From Halichondria panicea (Eukaryota; Porifera; Demospongiae; Suberitida; Halichondriidae), in assembly GCF_963675165.1 (NCBI RefSeq), contig NC_087383.1, positions 2,944,979-3,008,978 on the forward strand: DNA of 64,000 nt, read 5' to 3'. Made by a program: the position numbers and the translations under genes. Numbering within the stretch: the first letter of the stretch is position 1; every line of letters starts with the position of its first letter. The notes under the pieces are model-generated. The model was not told the DNA's origin and did not search any database. It worked only from the letters and a program-made list of their open reading frames with translations. Shown here piece after piece: positions 35,591 through 48,249 of the stretch.

Positions 35591-35751
35591 GATGTGCTGA
35601 TTTAGCACAGAAAACCGTGCTAAACGAATGTCTCCAGTTTTAGCACGTTTGCACATGACTGTGCTAAACAACCTGATATGCTAAACCAGCACATGTGCTG
35701 AATTCTAATGTGCTGAAACATCTGTGCTGATTGTATTGTGCTAAATTAATT
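35591..35751. repeat. Cluster of TAGCAC / GTGCTA motifs in both orientations
   Basis: About ten copies of GTGCTAA, GTGCTGA or their inverses (TTAGCAC, CAGCAC) occur within 160 bp, alternating in direction so that many hairpins are possible. No coding content. A single similar palindrome (GTGCTGAATCAGCAC) lies at about 10460. Confidence 0.7.
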
Positions 35752-36600
35752 TCAAACATTACAAACAACAATACATCAATACAGTATTAAAATTGTATTA
35801 AACAAACGATGAGGATATAAAAGTGAAAGGTTTTTTTAAACATAGTTAGTTAACCATAGCAAGTCTGCACTCGGTTCACTGCAATTGTAAGATACTGCCT
35901 TTGACTTCTAAGCATCACCTGCATGCGTGAAGTAGAAAAATATGTCACATAAAGCCAGTAGAATTATAACCAAGTATAAGAATAATTAAAGTGCGTATAG
36001 ATTAGGTACATAACATCAGTCATAGCATGAACAAAGTAAGGTTGTTCCACCCCCCTCTCCACTGATAGCATTCACTAGTCTGTTGACAGGAGGTGGGGTT
36101 ATTCACAGCATTGCAATGTTATTATGGGGCGAAATAAGACATCACTAACGTTTATTCATCCATTCAGAGCATGAACAAAGTAAGGTTGTTCCACCTCCCC
36201 CCCCCTCTCCCAAAAAAAAACAAGCGCATGCAGCTGCATGCGAGCTAGCTAAGTTTAATAGAACAGTGTGCAATTATTCAGTTGCACTAGCTATCTAAAA
36301 CTAGCTACTCAAAGCTATCTAACTAATCTAATCATCACTAACGGTTATTCATCCATTCATGTTTATTCATCCATTCATCCATTCATCGCAGATTAATTTT
36401 AACAGTTTATACAACAGCTATGTGGTTGTGATGTAGGTTAGACAGAATGCTTACTACGGTTAGTGGGAGTTGCATACTCTTCCTAATGAACTTCTCATTA
36501 TAGTCGTTTTTACACACAATTTAGTTTGCTAGACTATAATAATGCAAATGAGTTCTTGTTGTGCTATTATAGAGCAGCATCAATATTCGGGCCCATCAAC
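35752..36600. other. Repeat-rich spacer between K2 and K3
   Basis: No gene. GCATGAACAAAGTAAGGTTG occurs twice (~36026, ~36169). The CATGCAGCTGCAT...GCTAAGTTTAATAGAACA block at ~36228 recurs at 35500 and 39312. There are CATCCATT repeats near 36340-36385. Confidence 0.5.
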
Positions 36601-36763
36601 TATCTCGTACAGAATTCCCTTTGCTTCACTGCATTGCATGCGTTCTGGTCAACCATGCCTACGTTTTCGTGAGTGATAAATATTCGTCAAGGTTTAGCTT
36701 GCCCACGGAAACTATACCCAGGACGCTATACGTACGGTATGGTATACTGTACCACTTTATCAC

Positions 36764-39128
36764 CTGTTTCAAGTACTCTTCCTTCTCTCGTTACTTTGTA
36801 GCACTCGAATATGTCCACCCCGTCCACTGCAGGCACACTGCTCTGCTTCAACTCCTTACAGCGATCCAGTGCCTTCTTGAGCTCTTCCTTCATCACAAGT
36901 CTCTCTTGCACAGCAGACTGGGTAATAGATTGCATGGTGGTCATGTACACACACACAGGTATACAGATACAACCATCATAGCATCGTGGTAGTGGTACAG
37001 TAGTTATAATAAAGGTACAGTAGACTCTCGCTATTCCGACTCTCTGAAGTATGGCCTGAAATGTGGCCAACTCGCTATTCTGTATACTTGCTGCCCCAAA
37101 CTAGTAATTTTATACGTATACATTTTGGGTGTGGTTTAGCAGAAAAACTGTGTGTGGGGGGAGTGGTTGGGGTGTACAATGAGAGGTAGGAAGCGGGATG
37201 CTCATGAACACTACAATGAAAGTTATAAAAGGTAAACCGTTTTGTGAGCAAACACAGCTGTGGGATTACATTGTAATAGAGAGGAAATGATTCATTATCT
37301 TTATTTATTATCCTCGAGACAAAACCGCAAAATTAGTCATTAATATTCGAGGTAGGTTGATTATAAGCCGCGGCTATTTTCTGAAATGCAAACTACCGCG
37401 CTATTCCGGCCAAGTTGCACTGTCCCAAGGGTGGCCGGATTAACGAGAGTCTACTGTACATGTATTAATTATACAGTATTTACCGAGTGCAAACATGTAC
37501 ATGCTAAACTCACATCTGCCCTTGCTGTTGGCCAGTTCCAATTCTCTCACCAGCTCAGCCATGACACCCGGGTCCATGATTTGAGACCTCTCGAGCAGCT
37601 TCTCCTCCAGCTCCCTCAGCAGGTCATCCTCTAGACATTGAATGGTCTCACTCTTCTCCTCAACCTGACAGGGGAACATCAATAAGTTGCTGCCAGGTGG
37701 AGAATACTCGACATACAATAGTGACGTGCATGTACAGTCAACTACTGAAAATTTAACGGTATTCTCCCACTTTGAGATAAAGGTCAGCTTAAAGTTGGAC
37801 TGTAGGTTAGGTATTAAATAGGCATCTGCTATCAGGGTTGTTGCAATAACTATTATAAAGAGATAGTACGTACGTGTAATCACACAGTACACCATCAGAT
37901 CGGCTATTCAGAGCATAGATCATACAGTATATACATGATCAATTGCTAAATGCTCTGAAATGCAGCTCACTAGCAAAAAAGTAATACCTAGCAAATACGG
38001 TAGTAGATCTATTTAAGGCCACTAAACACTGCACATGTGTATCTCTCACCTCTGTGGGTGGTATAGGAACGAGGGAGGCCCTCTGATACTGTCTAGAGGA
38101 CTGGATTTCTTCTCACTGCCAATCTAGGAGGTATGAAAACAAAATATGCATTTGGTAAAATCTACTCTCAAACAACATTGCACATTGACCATTCCTCCTC
38201 TCACCTCCTGCTCATTCAGGAACATCATGAACCTTTGAAGGACTCGTCACATGATCTTGGAGCAAAAAGATACGGACTTGGTTGAGGATTTGAGTGTGAG
38301 GATAAAGTGAGAGAGGAGGTTGTGGGGGGAGGGGCCTCAGACCAGGGCTGGTGAGACGCAGTGTCACGTGAGAGGAGACTCGGACACATGGTCCTCTGTC
38401 TGGACAGTTGCTGTGAGGAGAATGAGAATTGTAAGGCACTGGAATTGAACTGTGCACAAGCACGAAATACATGCACTATTTTATTCGTACTACATAACTA
38501 ACTAAAAATGCTCACCAATAAAACACCACACCACTTGGTGTACAACATTTTAACGAATCTACAAATGAACTTCAGTTCCTCTAGACAACCTGCCCAACCC
38601 TCCACATACACACTGGCTGCATCATGCATAAAGAAAATGCATCTATTTTCACAGCGTTTGACCATCAAACGTATCAGAGAATAATCTCACGCTCATATTG
38701 CTAATTTGCTTGAAATGCCCACCACCATCTTAGCAATGTACCAGCAAGGGGCTTTTGTTGTGAGCATCAAAGGTAGGCCATGGCATTCAGTTGCTATTGA
38801 TGAGTCACAGGCACTCTCTGATAAGAAGATCTTAATTGGACTGTTTGTGTCTGAAATGGGAGGCTTACTACAACTTCATATCAGCTAAAGCCTACAAGGT
38901 GTTAGGGCCTTCTGAAAATATGATTTCTTCTACCAACTCGATCAAAACTATATATGAAACAATTTTACTTTTCCCTAGTGAGATAGATCTTAGCTCTCTC
39001 AACTCTGGCGACCAATACTGCTCAAATACATTTATTCTTAAAGTGATTGAGCTCACCTTTGGTAGCGCTGACTTATCACAGCTGTTGGTCCAATTCTCCA
39101 GAACTCTGAGCTTCCCCTCGAGGTGCAA
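36764..39128 (-). pseudogene. CENP-E-like kinesin fragments K3
   Basis: Blocks, high to low: 39128-39057, 38449-38205, 38123-38050, 37664-37514 and ~36945-36764, in the same order as K2. The VEEKSETIQ exon has one extra C near its donor (151 instead of 150 nt), and the 38449-38205 exon has lost the KMHFTPT segment. At ~40024 a short remnant of the motor exon ends abruptly. It is clearly a decayed tandem copy of K2 and shares its flank through about 39420. Confidence 0.7.
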
Positions 39129-40630
39129 CTGCAAGTGACAGAAGATTTAAGTTGAGGTTGAGAAAAGAGTTTCATGCAATAAAGTTAGAAGACACTGAAT
39201 AAGCAGATTACCAGATAAAGTACAGCATAATTATGTTCTGGACAGGAAATTGTCCGGGTATAATTGGAACAGATTTTTATAGCGCATGCGAAGTGTCCGG
39301 GAATAATTAGCATGCAGCTGCATACGAGTGAGCTAAGTTTAATAGAACAGGGTACGACTGAATAGTTGCACTATTATAGCTATCTAAAACTAGATACTCA
39401 AAGCTATCTAACTGCAGCACTCTAAGTATTACTGGCTGGTTATGACTGTAACTCAACTTTTCAAGGTATTGTCCGGACAAATGTAATATTAAAGCACAAG
39501 AGTGTCCGTTGTATTAGAACAACGAAAATTGGCAGGCAAGAGTGTCAGGGATAATTAGAAGTTTCTGAGGCGATAAATTAGAAGATATACGGTACCTCAG
39601 AAACAGACATGCAAGTTCGTTGTCTAAGGACATAATTATTGCAGTGCTTATAACTATGGCTAATACAAGGGTGCTCAGTTAAAGTCGACCATACATACTT
39701 GATCCATATTATACATGTACCCTGGGAGCAGTACAATAAGTCAAGAGCTCATAGTAAAAAAGAGAGAGTATCGAACGCATCGCTATCTTGCATCAGATAT
39801 ATTCGGAAAGTAACGTGACACCCTGTCTGAAACACGTCATCAATTAAATTGATCAGTTACAAAGCAGGAAGTTACGCTACTTTCCAAATACATCTTATGC
39901 TACGTTGGATACTCTCTCTCTCTTATTATGGGACTCTTGTTATTAGCGGCCTCTCAAAAAATTGGCTAAGAATAATTACATGTACACAGCTGTAGGTACA
40001 CACTTGCCCAACCCACTCACCAGAGAGGACACCTTCGAGGTTAGGTAAATTTATGACCTCTAAAAGTAGCGACAGCTGCGTTGACAATTAATTTTTAATG
40101 CCGCGTCCTAAATGGAGGTAAATGTAGGCACACCCTAGTAAAGTAGTAAAGATTCTAACTCACTGGAAAATACGTTTTTAAGTGGCTATAGAAATCGAGG
40201 CAAGTAGACTGAGTAGAGTTACATGTACCTCCAATTAGATGAGACCCTCTAAATAATGGACACCAGGTCTTCAACATGCCAAAAGAAGCGATCTCTGGCT
40301 TCAATAAGTTTTAAAAAGTGTTGCTTTAATTAAAGGTCTTACGGTAATCACATTTCTTACTTGAATACGTCGGGTTCATTACTGACAGGCAGCATTCTCA
40401 GCCTCAAACTGTGCAAAGGAACAGAAAACATGATCCACGACGTACCTTACAAGGTAACATAAACCAAGAGATGAACCAGACAATCATCTATGGCTAATAA
40501 ATTGACTCACCATCTTTCCATTCGGAGAATGTTGTAATACTTTAGCAATGGAGCCAGGTTTTGTCTCTAGCTCTAGCTAGCTCTGTGGGTGAAAACAATA
40601 TGTCTTTGGTGGGTGTGGTGGTGAATGTAA
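39129..40630. other. Spacer between K3 and NLR2 with a MITE
   Basis: Non-coding. It contains a second CATAATAAAAGAG-type foldback element (~39750-39930), a truncated kinesin motor exon edge (40024-40036), a copy of the 26.9-27.3 kb spacer and a decayed FEAESAALS exon (~40376-40420, minus strand). Confidence 0.55.
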
Positions 40631-40633
40631 AAA

Positions 40634-40673
40634 GTGGGTGTATCTCAATCTTAGATATCTGAGATACACCCAC
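40634..40673. repeat. Hairpin upstream of NLR2
   Basis: GTGGGTGTATCTCA pairs perfectly with TGAGATACACCCAC, loop about 12 nt. It is the counterpart of the hairpin before NLR1. Confidence 0.6.
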
Positions 40674-40761
40674 TTTTTTTGCAAGTCATGCAAAAACAAC
40701 AACACTCAATAATATATTTCAGAGAGCTAGCTAGCTGCAAGGCACAGATTTATTTACTGGA

Positions 40762-41714
40762 ATGGCCACTAAAGAGCAGAACCAAGGTATAAAGACTGTC
40801 ATGTTTCCTATAAGGGATAAACCCAATGATTGCTAAAGCATAAAACCCTCATTGGTGATTGCTAACCTTGTGTGCTTGCTATCTATTTTCAGAGCTCACA
40901 ATTGACGATCTGAAGACAGAAATGAAACTGACTGATGAGCAGCTCAATACAGTAATAAAGGAACCAGATCTACCCGAGTTAGCAGCATGTTTCGACAATG
41001 TTCACAAAGGCTATCTTGAAAAATTGGAGCTCTCACCTGGAGAGCAAACTGACGTGAGGACTAGAGCATATGTAGATGGCACTCTGGCAGGAATGTTGCT
41101 GTCTATACTTAATTGCTATTGTTACACATACAATTCTCTATTAACTATCACCAGGAATGGTACTCACCTATTGTTTTGTTTCCCCAGACTCCACCACCTC
41201 GTGTCCTCCCTCCCGAGAGAGGGTCCTGCTGAACCACAAGCTGTCCTCGTACAGGGACTACCTACAAAGTCGCTACAGAATGCAAGTATCCACATCAGCC
41301 ACACAATGGCCTCCCGTCCCAACAAAGACAATTTTCAAACTAGCCATGATTCAGAAGGAGGAAATACAGAGAGGAAGAATCGACGATGAATTTGTTAGGC
41401 TAACAATTACGGGGAAAATTGACGATATTTTACTTCAAAAAACTCCGGTTAACTTAACTAACATTTTCCCTGAGATTGAGGATACACGAAACTTTGTGTT
41501 GATTGAAGGAGCTCCCGGCTCTGGCAAGAGCACCCTTGCTCTACACATCTGTCAGGAGTGGGCAAAGGGGAAACTGTTCCAACAGTTCGATATTGCAATC
41601 CTGGTGAGACTGAGAGATCCCCTCGTTAGAGAAGCAAAAACAATAGAAGATCTTCTCCCTTGTAGGAATTCAACACTGGCATGCCAAATAGGGGCAACAA
41701 TTATAATTAATTGA
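40762..41714 (+). pseudogene. NLR-type immune receptor fragment NLR2 (DEATH + NACHT start)
   Basis: Exon 1 is 40762-40786 (MATKEQNQ, phase 1). Exon 2, from 40893 (acceptor ATTTTCAG), reads ELTIDDLKTEMKLTDEQLNT and on to SPGEQTDVRTRAYVDGTLAG, a DEATH-type domain cut short near 41097. The NACHT exon, from 41188, has ERVLLNHKLSSYRDYLQSRY and the Walker A EGAPGSGKST, and runs open to 41714, where it leaves NACHT sequence after TIEDLLPCR. The C-terminal half of NACHT and all LRRs are absent, replaced by I3 sequence. This is the most intact NLR start in the window, but it cannot make a full receptor. Confidence 0.8.
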
Positions 41715-42139
41715 TTGATTATTAATTGAGATTGATTGTTATTCATACAGTTTTGACAATTGATTTTAATTCTGCCATAATGCATTCAATGACAATTTAA
41801 ATGCATAGAGAAAAGTAGTGAAGTATTATATACTAGTATATATAATTATGTTAGACACTATAAAAACAAATGTTGTTAATTAATTACAACTTGTTAATAG
41901 CACAGCAATAACAAAGGCTTCTCCTTGGTAACAATAACAGACACACAGACACACGCACACGCACACAGTCAGCTTTACCGTAGCCCTCGTGCGGCTACGC
42001 CTCGAGGCATAACAAGGGCTTCTCCTGGTAATAATGATAAATGCTCACATGCACAGTAAATTGTCAATGAACACAAAGCAATTTGCTAGTGAAAATCCAA
42101 TTTAACGCTCTGATGCCTTTTGTTCATATAATTATGAGG

Positions 42140-44150
42140 AAGATGAGCAAATTAACGTTCACTTTAGCCCTCCCAAACATCTTCTAAACATCTTCATGAT
42201 TGCCAGGCCCTCGTATTGCAGCTGAAGGAGGTCCTGTGTGGGGAGAAGAGAGGGCAGTGAAACACTTCAACTGGTATAAGACAAAGAATGCATGTATTCT
42301 ACATAACACAAAATGATATTAGTACTCCCTTTATTGCTCCCCTCACCTGGAAGATCAGCTCCACCTTCTCTATCTGCCTGCCCGGGAAACGACCAGACAC
42401 CTCAAACTTGCTCACATCCACTGACGTCATCTTAAACACAACATTTCTGAACCTGGGGGAGTGTTAACATAGCGCTCAACGTTACACATAGAGGCATAAA
42501 ATAAGTCAATAGCCTCACACTGAAATAGATTAGTAGTAGAATCTGGACAAAGTACGTACAAGAGCAATAATATTAAGAGCAGATGTCGATGATTATCATG
42601 TTGTTTGATCATAGTAGAGGGATTCCCAGAATAGTACATCACAGTCTGCCCTAAGACCCCAAATGTTGTAAGACAGGAAGTGCTACAAGTTGCCTCATGA
42701 ATATATTAATGAGAACAGTTTTTCTTTGTTTCTGATAAAAGTAAAGGTTTTTAGAGCTATCTAAGTTGAAATATGTAATAAGAAGACAGTTTAACATACG
42801 ATAAACACTTTAAAATATGAATTTGGGTCAAACTGGCATTAAGTTGTGAAAACGATTGCGGAAAGTTCGAGAGTTTGAGCAAGCTGTTCACCATCAACGT
42901 AGCAAGCTAAAAATTGGTTGATCAAATGAAAAGGATCTAAATTACAACATATTCAAGGTAAATGCCATACAAATGAATGGTGTTTGCAAAGCAGTTACAC
43001 AAACTTTGAAATAAATACACAACTTGGCAATAGCATAGAACACTTCATGAATGACTTCAAGCCTTCTAGCTTGCTGCTAAGCATGCACATGCATCAGATG
43101 CACTAGTTGATCCTTTAGGCAGTCTCTGGTTCCATTCACATCTGGAGATATGCAGCCATGAGTTCCACCAACCACAGAGATTATTCAGAATGAGCTAACT
43201 TTGAGAGTTTGCGCAAGCTGTTCACACTATCTCAATCCAGTTCAAACTTGCTGAGTCAATACATTCCATATTGAACTAATTTATCTCCTAGTAACAAGTT
43301 CTAGTTCAGTAAATGGTCTGTGTTATGAGCTTTGGAAATTCAGAAAAAATCACCCTTCACTACAATCTGACAGAGTTGTAAGGGTGATCATTATGAATCT
43401 CATTATATAATTATGAATTTCATTAAAACAATGTTTTTGTGATGTCATCCTTATGAATACCATTAAAATACTTGAGGTATGTATTTCCTGTCTTGTCTTG
43501 CAAATACTGAAAACTTGGGGGTCTTAGGGCAGACTGTCAATGACAAGAGACATACGAAGCTCTTAACATCAATACCGTGACACACCAATGTACGCAGGAA
43601 TTGAAAGCATAATTATATTCTATTTAGTATATAGACAGCCCGTATTAAAGATCTAAGCACACAACACAAGTATGTTAGTATCTGCTATGCACTCTCCAGT
43701 ACGTAGGTGGAGACTTACAGAATGGGTGGGGTATATCTCCATGGACACTGATGCAGATGATTTGTTTGATCACGTCAGAGTACGCGTCAATACCCAGCTA
43801 TCTGTCCGGGGGGTCCACAGTCGATGCCCACAGGAAGAACCCTCTGGGGGGGGAACAGTGAGAGTCATATTATGATTCAGTTCCGGGAATAAATGTCATA
43901 GAAAGTCACTAATTGACTCACATTTTTTCCAGCCGAGGCAAATGGAGCACAGCTATAGGTTACGTCTCTGTGGGGCATGGAAAAATTGATTGACTGAAAT
44001 TGTGTATCAGGTTTTAAGCAACTAATAAGGATTATCACTTATTGAGCGCACAATTCCCCGCCCACACACACCTGGTCAGTAGACAGCTGATTGCCTATCC
44101 ACAACATCGAAGGATTTTATCGCAGCTATGTACTTCATTGTACAGCTGCA
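42140..44150 (-). pseudogene. IQGAP-like fragment cassette I3 (oldest type)
   Basis: High to low: ~44150-44077 (MKYIAAIKSFNVVDRQSAVY), ~43972-43927 (RRNL, stop, LCSICLGWKK), 43843-43719 (FLWASTVDPPDR, stop, LGIDAYSDVIKQII) and 42452-42347 (FRNVVFKMTSVDVSKFEVSG, then GRQIEKVELIFQ). The last is the full-length version of an exon shortened in I1, I2, I4 and I5. From 42233 downward comes DLLQLQYEGLAIMKM with the same 11-bp duplication as I1. Together these follow the IQGAP order from GAP-related domain to RasGAP_C, confirming the family. In-frame stops in two exons make it a pseudogene. An 895-bp element interrupts it. Confidence 0.75.
42642..43536. mobile_element. 895-bp element with perfect 19-bp inverted ends
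   Basis: CAGTCTGCCCTAAGACCCC at 42642-42660 is exactly inverted at 43518-43536. A possible 3-bp TCA duplication flanks it. There is no transposase frame, so it is non-autonomous. Inside, AAGCTGTTCAC occurs twice (~42880, ~43217). Confidence 0.75.
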
Positions 44151-44274
44151 AGGGGAGTGACGTGTGATACAGTGTGATTCAATGAAAGTCAGTACAACAC
44201 AGTTAGTGTATGTTTACCAAAGAGGTACATGAGATTGTTCTGACAAATCATTCTTGTACTCTCTAATACACTAA

Positions 44275-44426
44275 CAGGGTTTCATCTAGGATAACAAGTT
44301 GGGGGGGGATTTGGGAGTGCGTAAGCGCACTTAAAAAAAGTTGATTTAATACTAATGTGATGATGTCATTATTCTACAAGATTTGGGGGGGGGAAGAACC
44401 ACCCCCCCCTACTAGATGAAACCCTG
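44275..44426. mobile_element. CAGGGTTT MITE, copy 2
   Basis: Ends CAGGGTTTCATCTAGGATAA and CTAGATGAAACCCTG; flanked by ACTAA on both sides (44270-44274, 44427-44431). Inside are a G run near the left and a C run near the right that can pair. Confidence 0.85.
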
Positions 44427-44617
44427 ACTAACTGATACAGTACCAAAGATGCAACCTTTTACATGGCAAAATTAAAAACGGCCATTGTCAAAGTAATGTA
44501 GACGCAATCGGCATCATGTATAAATTGTGTATTTGGCCTGGCCTAAGCCATATTCAGTACATACTATATAGCAGGTCATTTTCGTAGGTTATAACATTCG
44601 AAACAAACAACGTCTAC

Positions 44618-44975
44618 ACACAGTAAGTGCAGTAGTAGTAGATCTAAGAGGTAGTCTAATGCTCAAGAATGATGGAACATCTTATATACATATAGTAGTC
44701 ATCTGCAGAATTGTGTAGAGGAGATGTTTCACCATCTTTGAGCATTAGTTTACCTCTTAGATCTACTACTACTGCACTGCACTATACTGCACTTACTGTG
44801 TATATAGCTAGTAGGTATCTTCAAGACCAGCTAGCTCACTGACAGTTGACAAACTAATGCTCAAAGATGGTGGAACATCTCTACACAATTCTACTACTAC
44901 TGCATGCACTTACTGTGTATATAGTAGGTATCTTCCAGACCAGCTAGCTCACTGATAGTTGACAAACACTCTCTG
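44618..44975. repeat. Foldback and nested direct repeats
   Basis: 44618-44680 (ACACAGTAAGTGCAGTAGTA, then TAGATCTAAGAGGTA) is inverted at 44729-44803. Part of the right arm, with ACTGTGTATATAG and GACCAGCTAGCTCACTGA, is directly repeated at 44795-44853 and 44912-44970. No coding content. Confidence 0.65.
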
Positions 44976-46084
44976 GGACAAAAACCATTGTGTAGCTCTT
45001 ACTTCAATATTTTACAAACTTCCTTTATTTAGAATAATAGCGCATGCATTGCAGAATGCAGAGGCTGCAAAATATGGTGGGCCGTTTGTGCAATATATTC
45101 CATACATCCCTTGTGCCTAAAGTGCACAGCTTCTTAGAGTACAAAGGTCATTATAAGCTAACCCCTGTGGGTGCAAAATATGAAACTGCTTTTTTCTGCA
45201 CGAAACTCAGGACCAGTTCTTCCTCAAGAATTGAAAATAGAATGCACTCATTTGCATGTACTCTTGCAGTTTCAAAATATTCAAAATCAAAAAATACATA
45301 AATTTCTATCGATTTGAAATTCTGCCCAAAACAAATTTAAATTGATCCAAAGATCCACTGACCATTCAAGACCATGCAATTGTCATTCAAGATTTTAATG
45401 CATTCAAGTCGACAATAATTATTCAAGATATGCATGCCATGCATGCATATACAGTCATTAAAACACAACATTTATAAGATGTCCTTTGCTTAATGCTCAA
45501 AACTCGAAGGTCGGCAACGAACCCCTGACCTCTTGTTAATTTTCGTCAATCAATGTCATGTTTCTGGTTTGGGAATCACCTTACCACTACTGAGGGAGGG
45601 AGTTGATTATTGTGAACCCCATTTCCTGTTAATTAAAACAACTACACCATGCAATAAAACCACAAAGTGTGGCTAAAGTCATCTGAAATTATGCATGTTT
45701 ATGCATCCATCAAAATCTTGAATCTTGAATGAATAATCTTGAATGCTCTTGAATGAAAATTGCACATCTTGAATGAATGTATTGTGATTTGAATGAAAAT
45801 GTAACATTTGAATTTTGAAACAAGGGCGTAAGCCCCGAGGGCTGAGTGCAATATATTCCATGCATCCCGAGTGCACGTGTAATAACTAGTTTATATCCCG
45901 AGGGCATAGCAACATAACACTGTCTTAGTAACACAATATAAACTGCACAAAAAGATGACAAAGACAGCTCTAGACTCCATCTCTTCTCTCTCCTCCTAGA
46001 CGCCAGTATATGCAGCGTATATGTGGCATGACCGACGAATGGCTTGACACAAAATTGTTGGAGTTCCAACGCTGAAACCACTGC

Positions 46085-46250
46085 AAAACAGCCCCACCCC
46101 ACTTCTGGTGCTGCAAAACAGCCCCACCCCGCTCGCTACTGCTGGAAAGAAACAGCCCCACCCCATTTACTGCTGCGAAGAAACAGCCCCACCCCACTAT
46201 ACTACTCAGTGTAACTGCTGCTCGAACAGCCCCCTCCACTATCCTCGGCA
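46085..46250. repeat. Imperfect ACAGCCCCACCCC repeats
   Basis: AACAGCCCCACCCC occurs four times at ~30-40-bp spacing, followed by a degenerate fifth copy. It is unusually GC-rich for this window. Confidence 0.7.
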
Positions 46251-46634
46251 TCACAACCAAGCCAAAGAAGTTCGCCTCTACACTGCTGCAAAACAGCTCA
46301 AGCCCCCTGCAAAAAGAGCCGCTTCTAGTGCTATATGGTGAAGCCAGAATTGACCGTGCATCAAAGTGGAGGACTAGGTCTAGGAACACAGAATCTTCAC
46401 AAAATGAGCCTGGGACGATTTAAAAACCTGCATGCTTGTAAAGAAGAAACTCCAGCAGTGCTGAACATTCCTGCATGGCTGGACTTACTTTGATACTTGT
46501 TATTTCTCATGATAAAATATTTAATTTAATTATGCCAGAGGGGCGTTTTGTGGTCAGTGCAATATGACTTTTCAGCAGTGCAATATGACTTTTCAGCAGT
46601 GCAATATGCTTCATATTGCACTTGGCAACAACAT

Positions 46635-47640
46635 AGCAACGGGATATAAAGTCTGTTATAAAATCAGTATTATGTGCACCTAGCTTGTATGCGTACAGGT
46701 TATGTTAACAGTTGTATCCCACCCTGATTGACAATGACAATTACACCCCTGTCTGTATAGGTGTTCCAAGTACCATGGCCAATAGATGAGTGTTCCCAGC
46801 ATACAGACGGTACTATACATATAATCATACAGTTGTTCGATTGCACACACACACACACACACAATAATATCATAATTTAATTGATCCTTCAACATTGAAA
46901 TGTTTAATAATATTAATTATGTACAGTTAAGGAAGTACATTATTATATTATACATAGCAGAGTCGTGCAGTTGGCTAGCCTCGAGGAAGTGATTGGGATA
47001 TCAAGGCTAGCAGTTGGCAAGGTTATATTCTGGCTATATTTAGCATTGCATTGGAGCATGGCTTCTCAAGAGTACAAAGGTCATTTTAAGCAAACCCTGT
47101 GGATGCTATAAGCGCTAGTGATGGTCAAAAATTGAAAATTAGCAACGGGATATAAAGTCTGTTATAAAATCAGTATTATGTGCACCTAGCTTGTATGCGT
47201 ACAGGTTATGTTAACAGTTGTATCCCACCCTGATTGACAATGACAATTACACCCCTGTCTGTATAGGTGTTCCAAGTACCATGGCCAATAGATGAGTGTT
47301 CCCAGCATACAGACGGTACTATACATATAATCATACAGTTGTTCGATTGCACACACACACACACAATAATATCATAATTTAATTGATCCTTCAACATTGA
47401 AATGTTTAATAATATTAATTATGTACAGTTAAGGAAGTACATTATTATATTATACATAGCAGAGTCGTGCAGTTGGCTAGCCTCGAGGAAGTGATTGGGA
47501 TATCAAGGCTAGCAGTTGGCAAGGTTATATTCTGGCTATATTTAGCATTGCATTGGAGCATGGCTTCTCAAGAGTACAAAGGTCATTTTAAGCAAACCCT
47601 GTGGATGCTATAAGCGCTAGTGATGGTCAAAAATTGAAAA
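46635..47640. repeat. 506-bp tandem duplication
   Basis: AGCAACGGGATATAAAGTCT starts at 46635 and again at 47141. The following ~500 bp are almost identical, differing in the length of a CA microsatellite (CACACA near 46845 and 47350). A recent duplication, or an assembly artefact. Confidence 0.9.
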
Positions 47641-48249
47641 TGCTTTTTCTGCACGAAACTCAGGACCAATTCTTCCTCAAGAAATTAAAAGTAGAATGCA
47701 CTCATTTGCATGTACTCTTGCAGTTTCAAAATATTCAAAATCAAAAAATATATAAATTTCTATCGATTTGAAATTCTGCCCAAAACAAATTTAAATTGAT
47801 CCAAAGATCCACTGACCTTGAATGAATACTGTATATGCATCTTGAATGAATGTATTGTAATCTGAATGAAAATATAACATTAATTTTGAATTTTGAAACA
47901 AACGGCCCACCATACACCATAGCAAAAACACATTGATTTTACAATGTAAAAGGGTGGGCCAGCTCAGCACAATTCAAATAGCAATCAAAATTCCAGGCTC
48001 TTAAACGAATAGGACTATTATATCATTCAATGACAATTTAGAGAAAAGTAGCGAAGTACATAGTATGTTAGAACATTAGGTCGTTAATTAATCAATTGCA
48101 ACGTGTCAATAGTACATGCAGATGATATAAATAATTGAAGAATGCTCACATGCAATTGTCAATGAATACATGCAATTTGTTAATGAAATCCAATTTAACA
48201 CTCTGAGGATTTTAAAAGTTCATGAGGAAGATGAGCAGATTAACATTCA

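Larger units (their letters stand above)
45073..47915. mobile_element. 2.8-kb non-autonomous element with TATGGTGGGCCGTTTGT ends
   Basis: TATGGTGGGCCGTTTGT near 45073 is inverted near 47898 (ACAAACGGCCCACCATA). Just inside, ~45188-45362 and ~47641-47817 are direct repeats of each other (TTTCTGCACGAAACTCAGGA onward). The centre holds GC-rich repeats and a 506-bp tandem duplication. Minus-strand open frames of 130-139 codons near 46 kb come from the repeats and show no domain. The flank GCAAAA on both sides may be a target duplication, but the right copy is 7 bp away from the end. Confidence 0.5.

Noticed and set aside
45505-45600. Possible tRNA-derived SINE (minus strand, GGTTCGTTGCC B-box-like, TAGTGGTAAGG A-box-like)
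   Set aside because: The spacing between boxes is too long, the B box has a mismatch, and no T-arm pairing can be drawn.
45710-46389. Minus-strand frames of 130 and 139 codons
   Set aside because: They cross repeat units (GCCCCACC) and show no domain or splice support.
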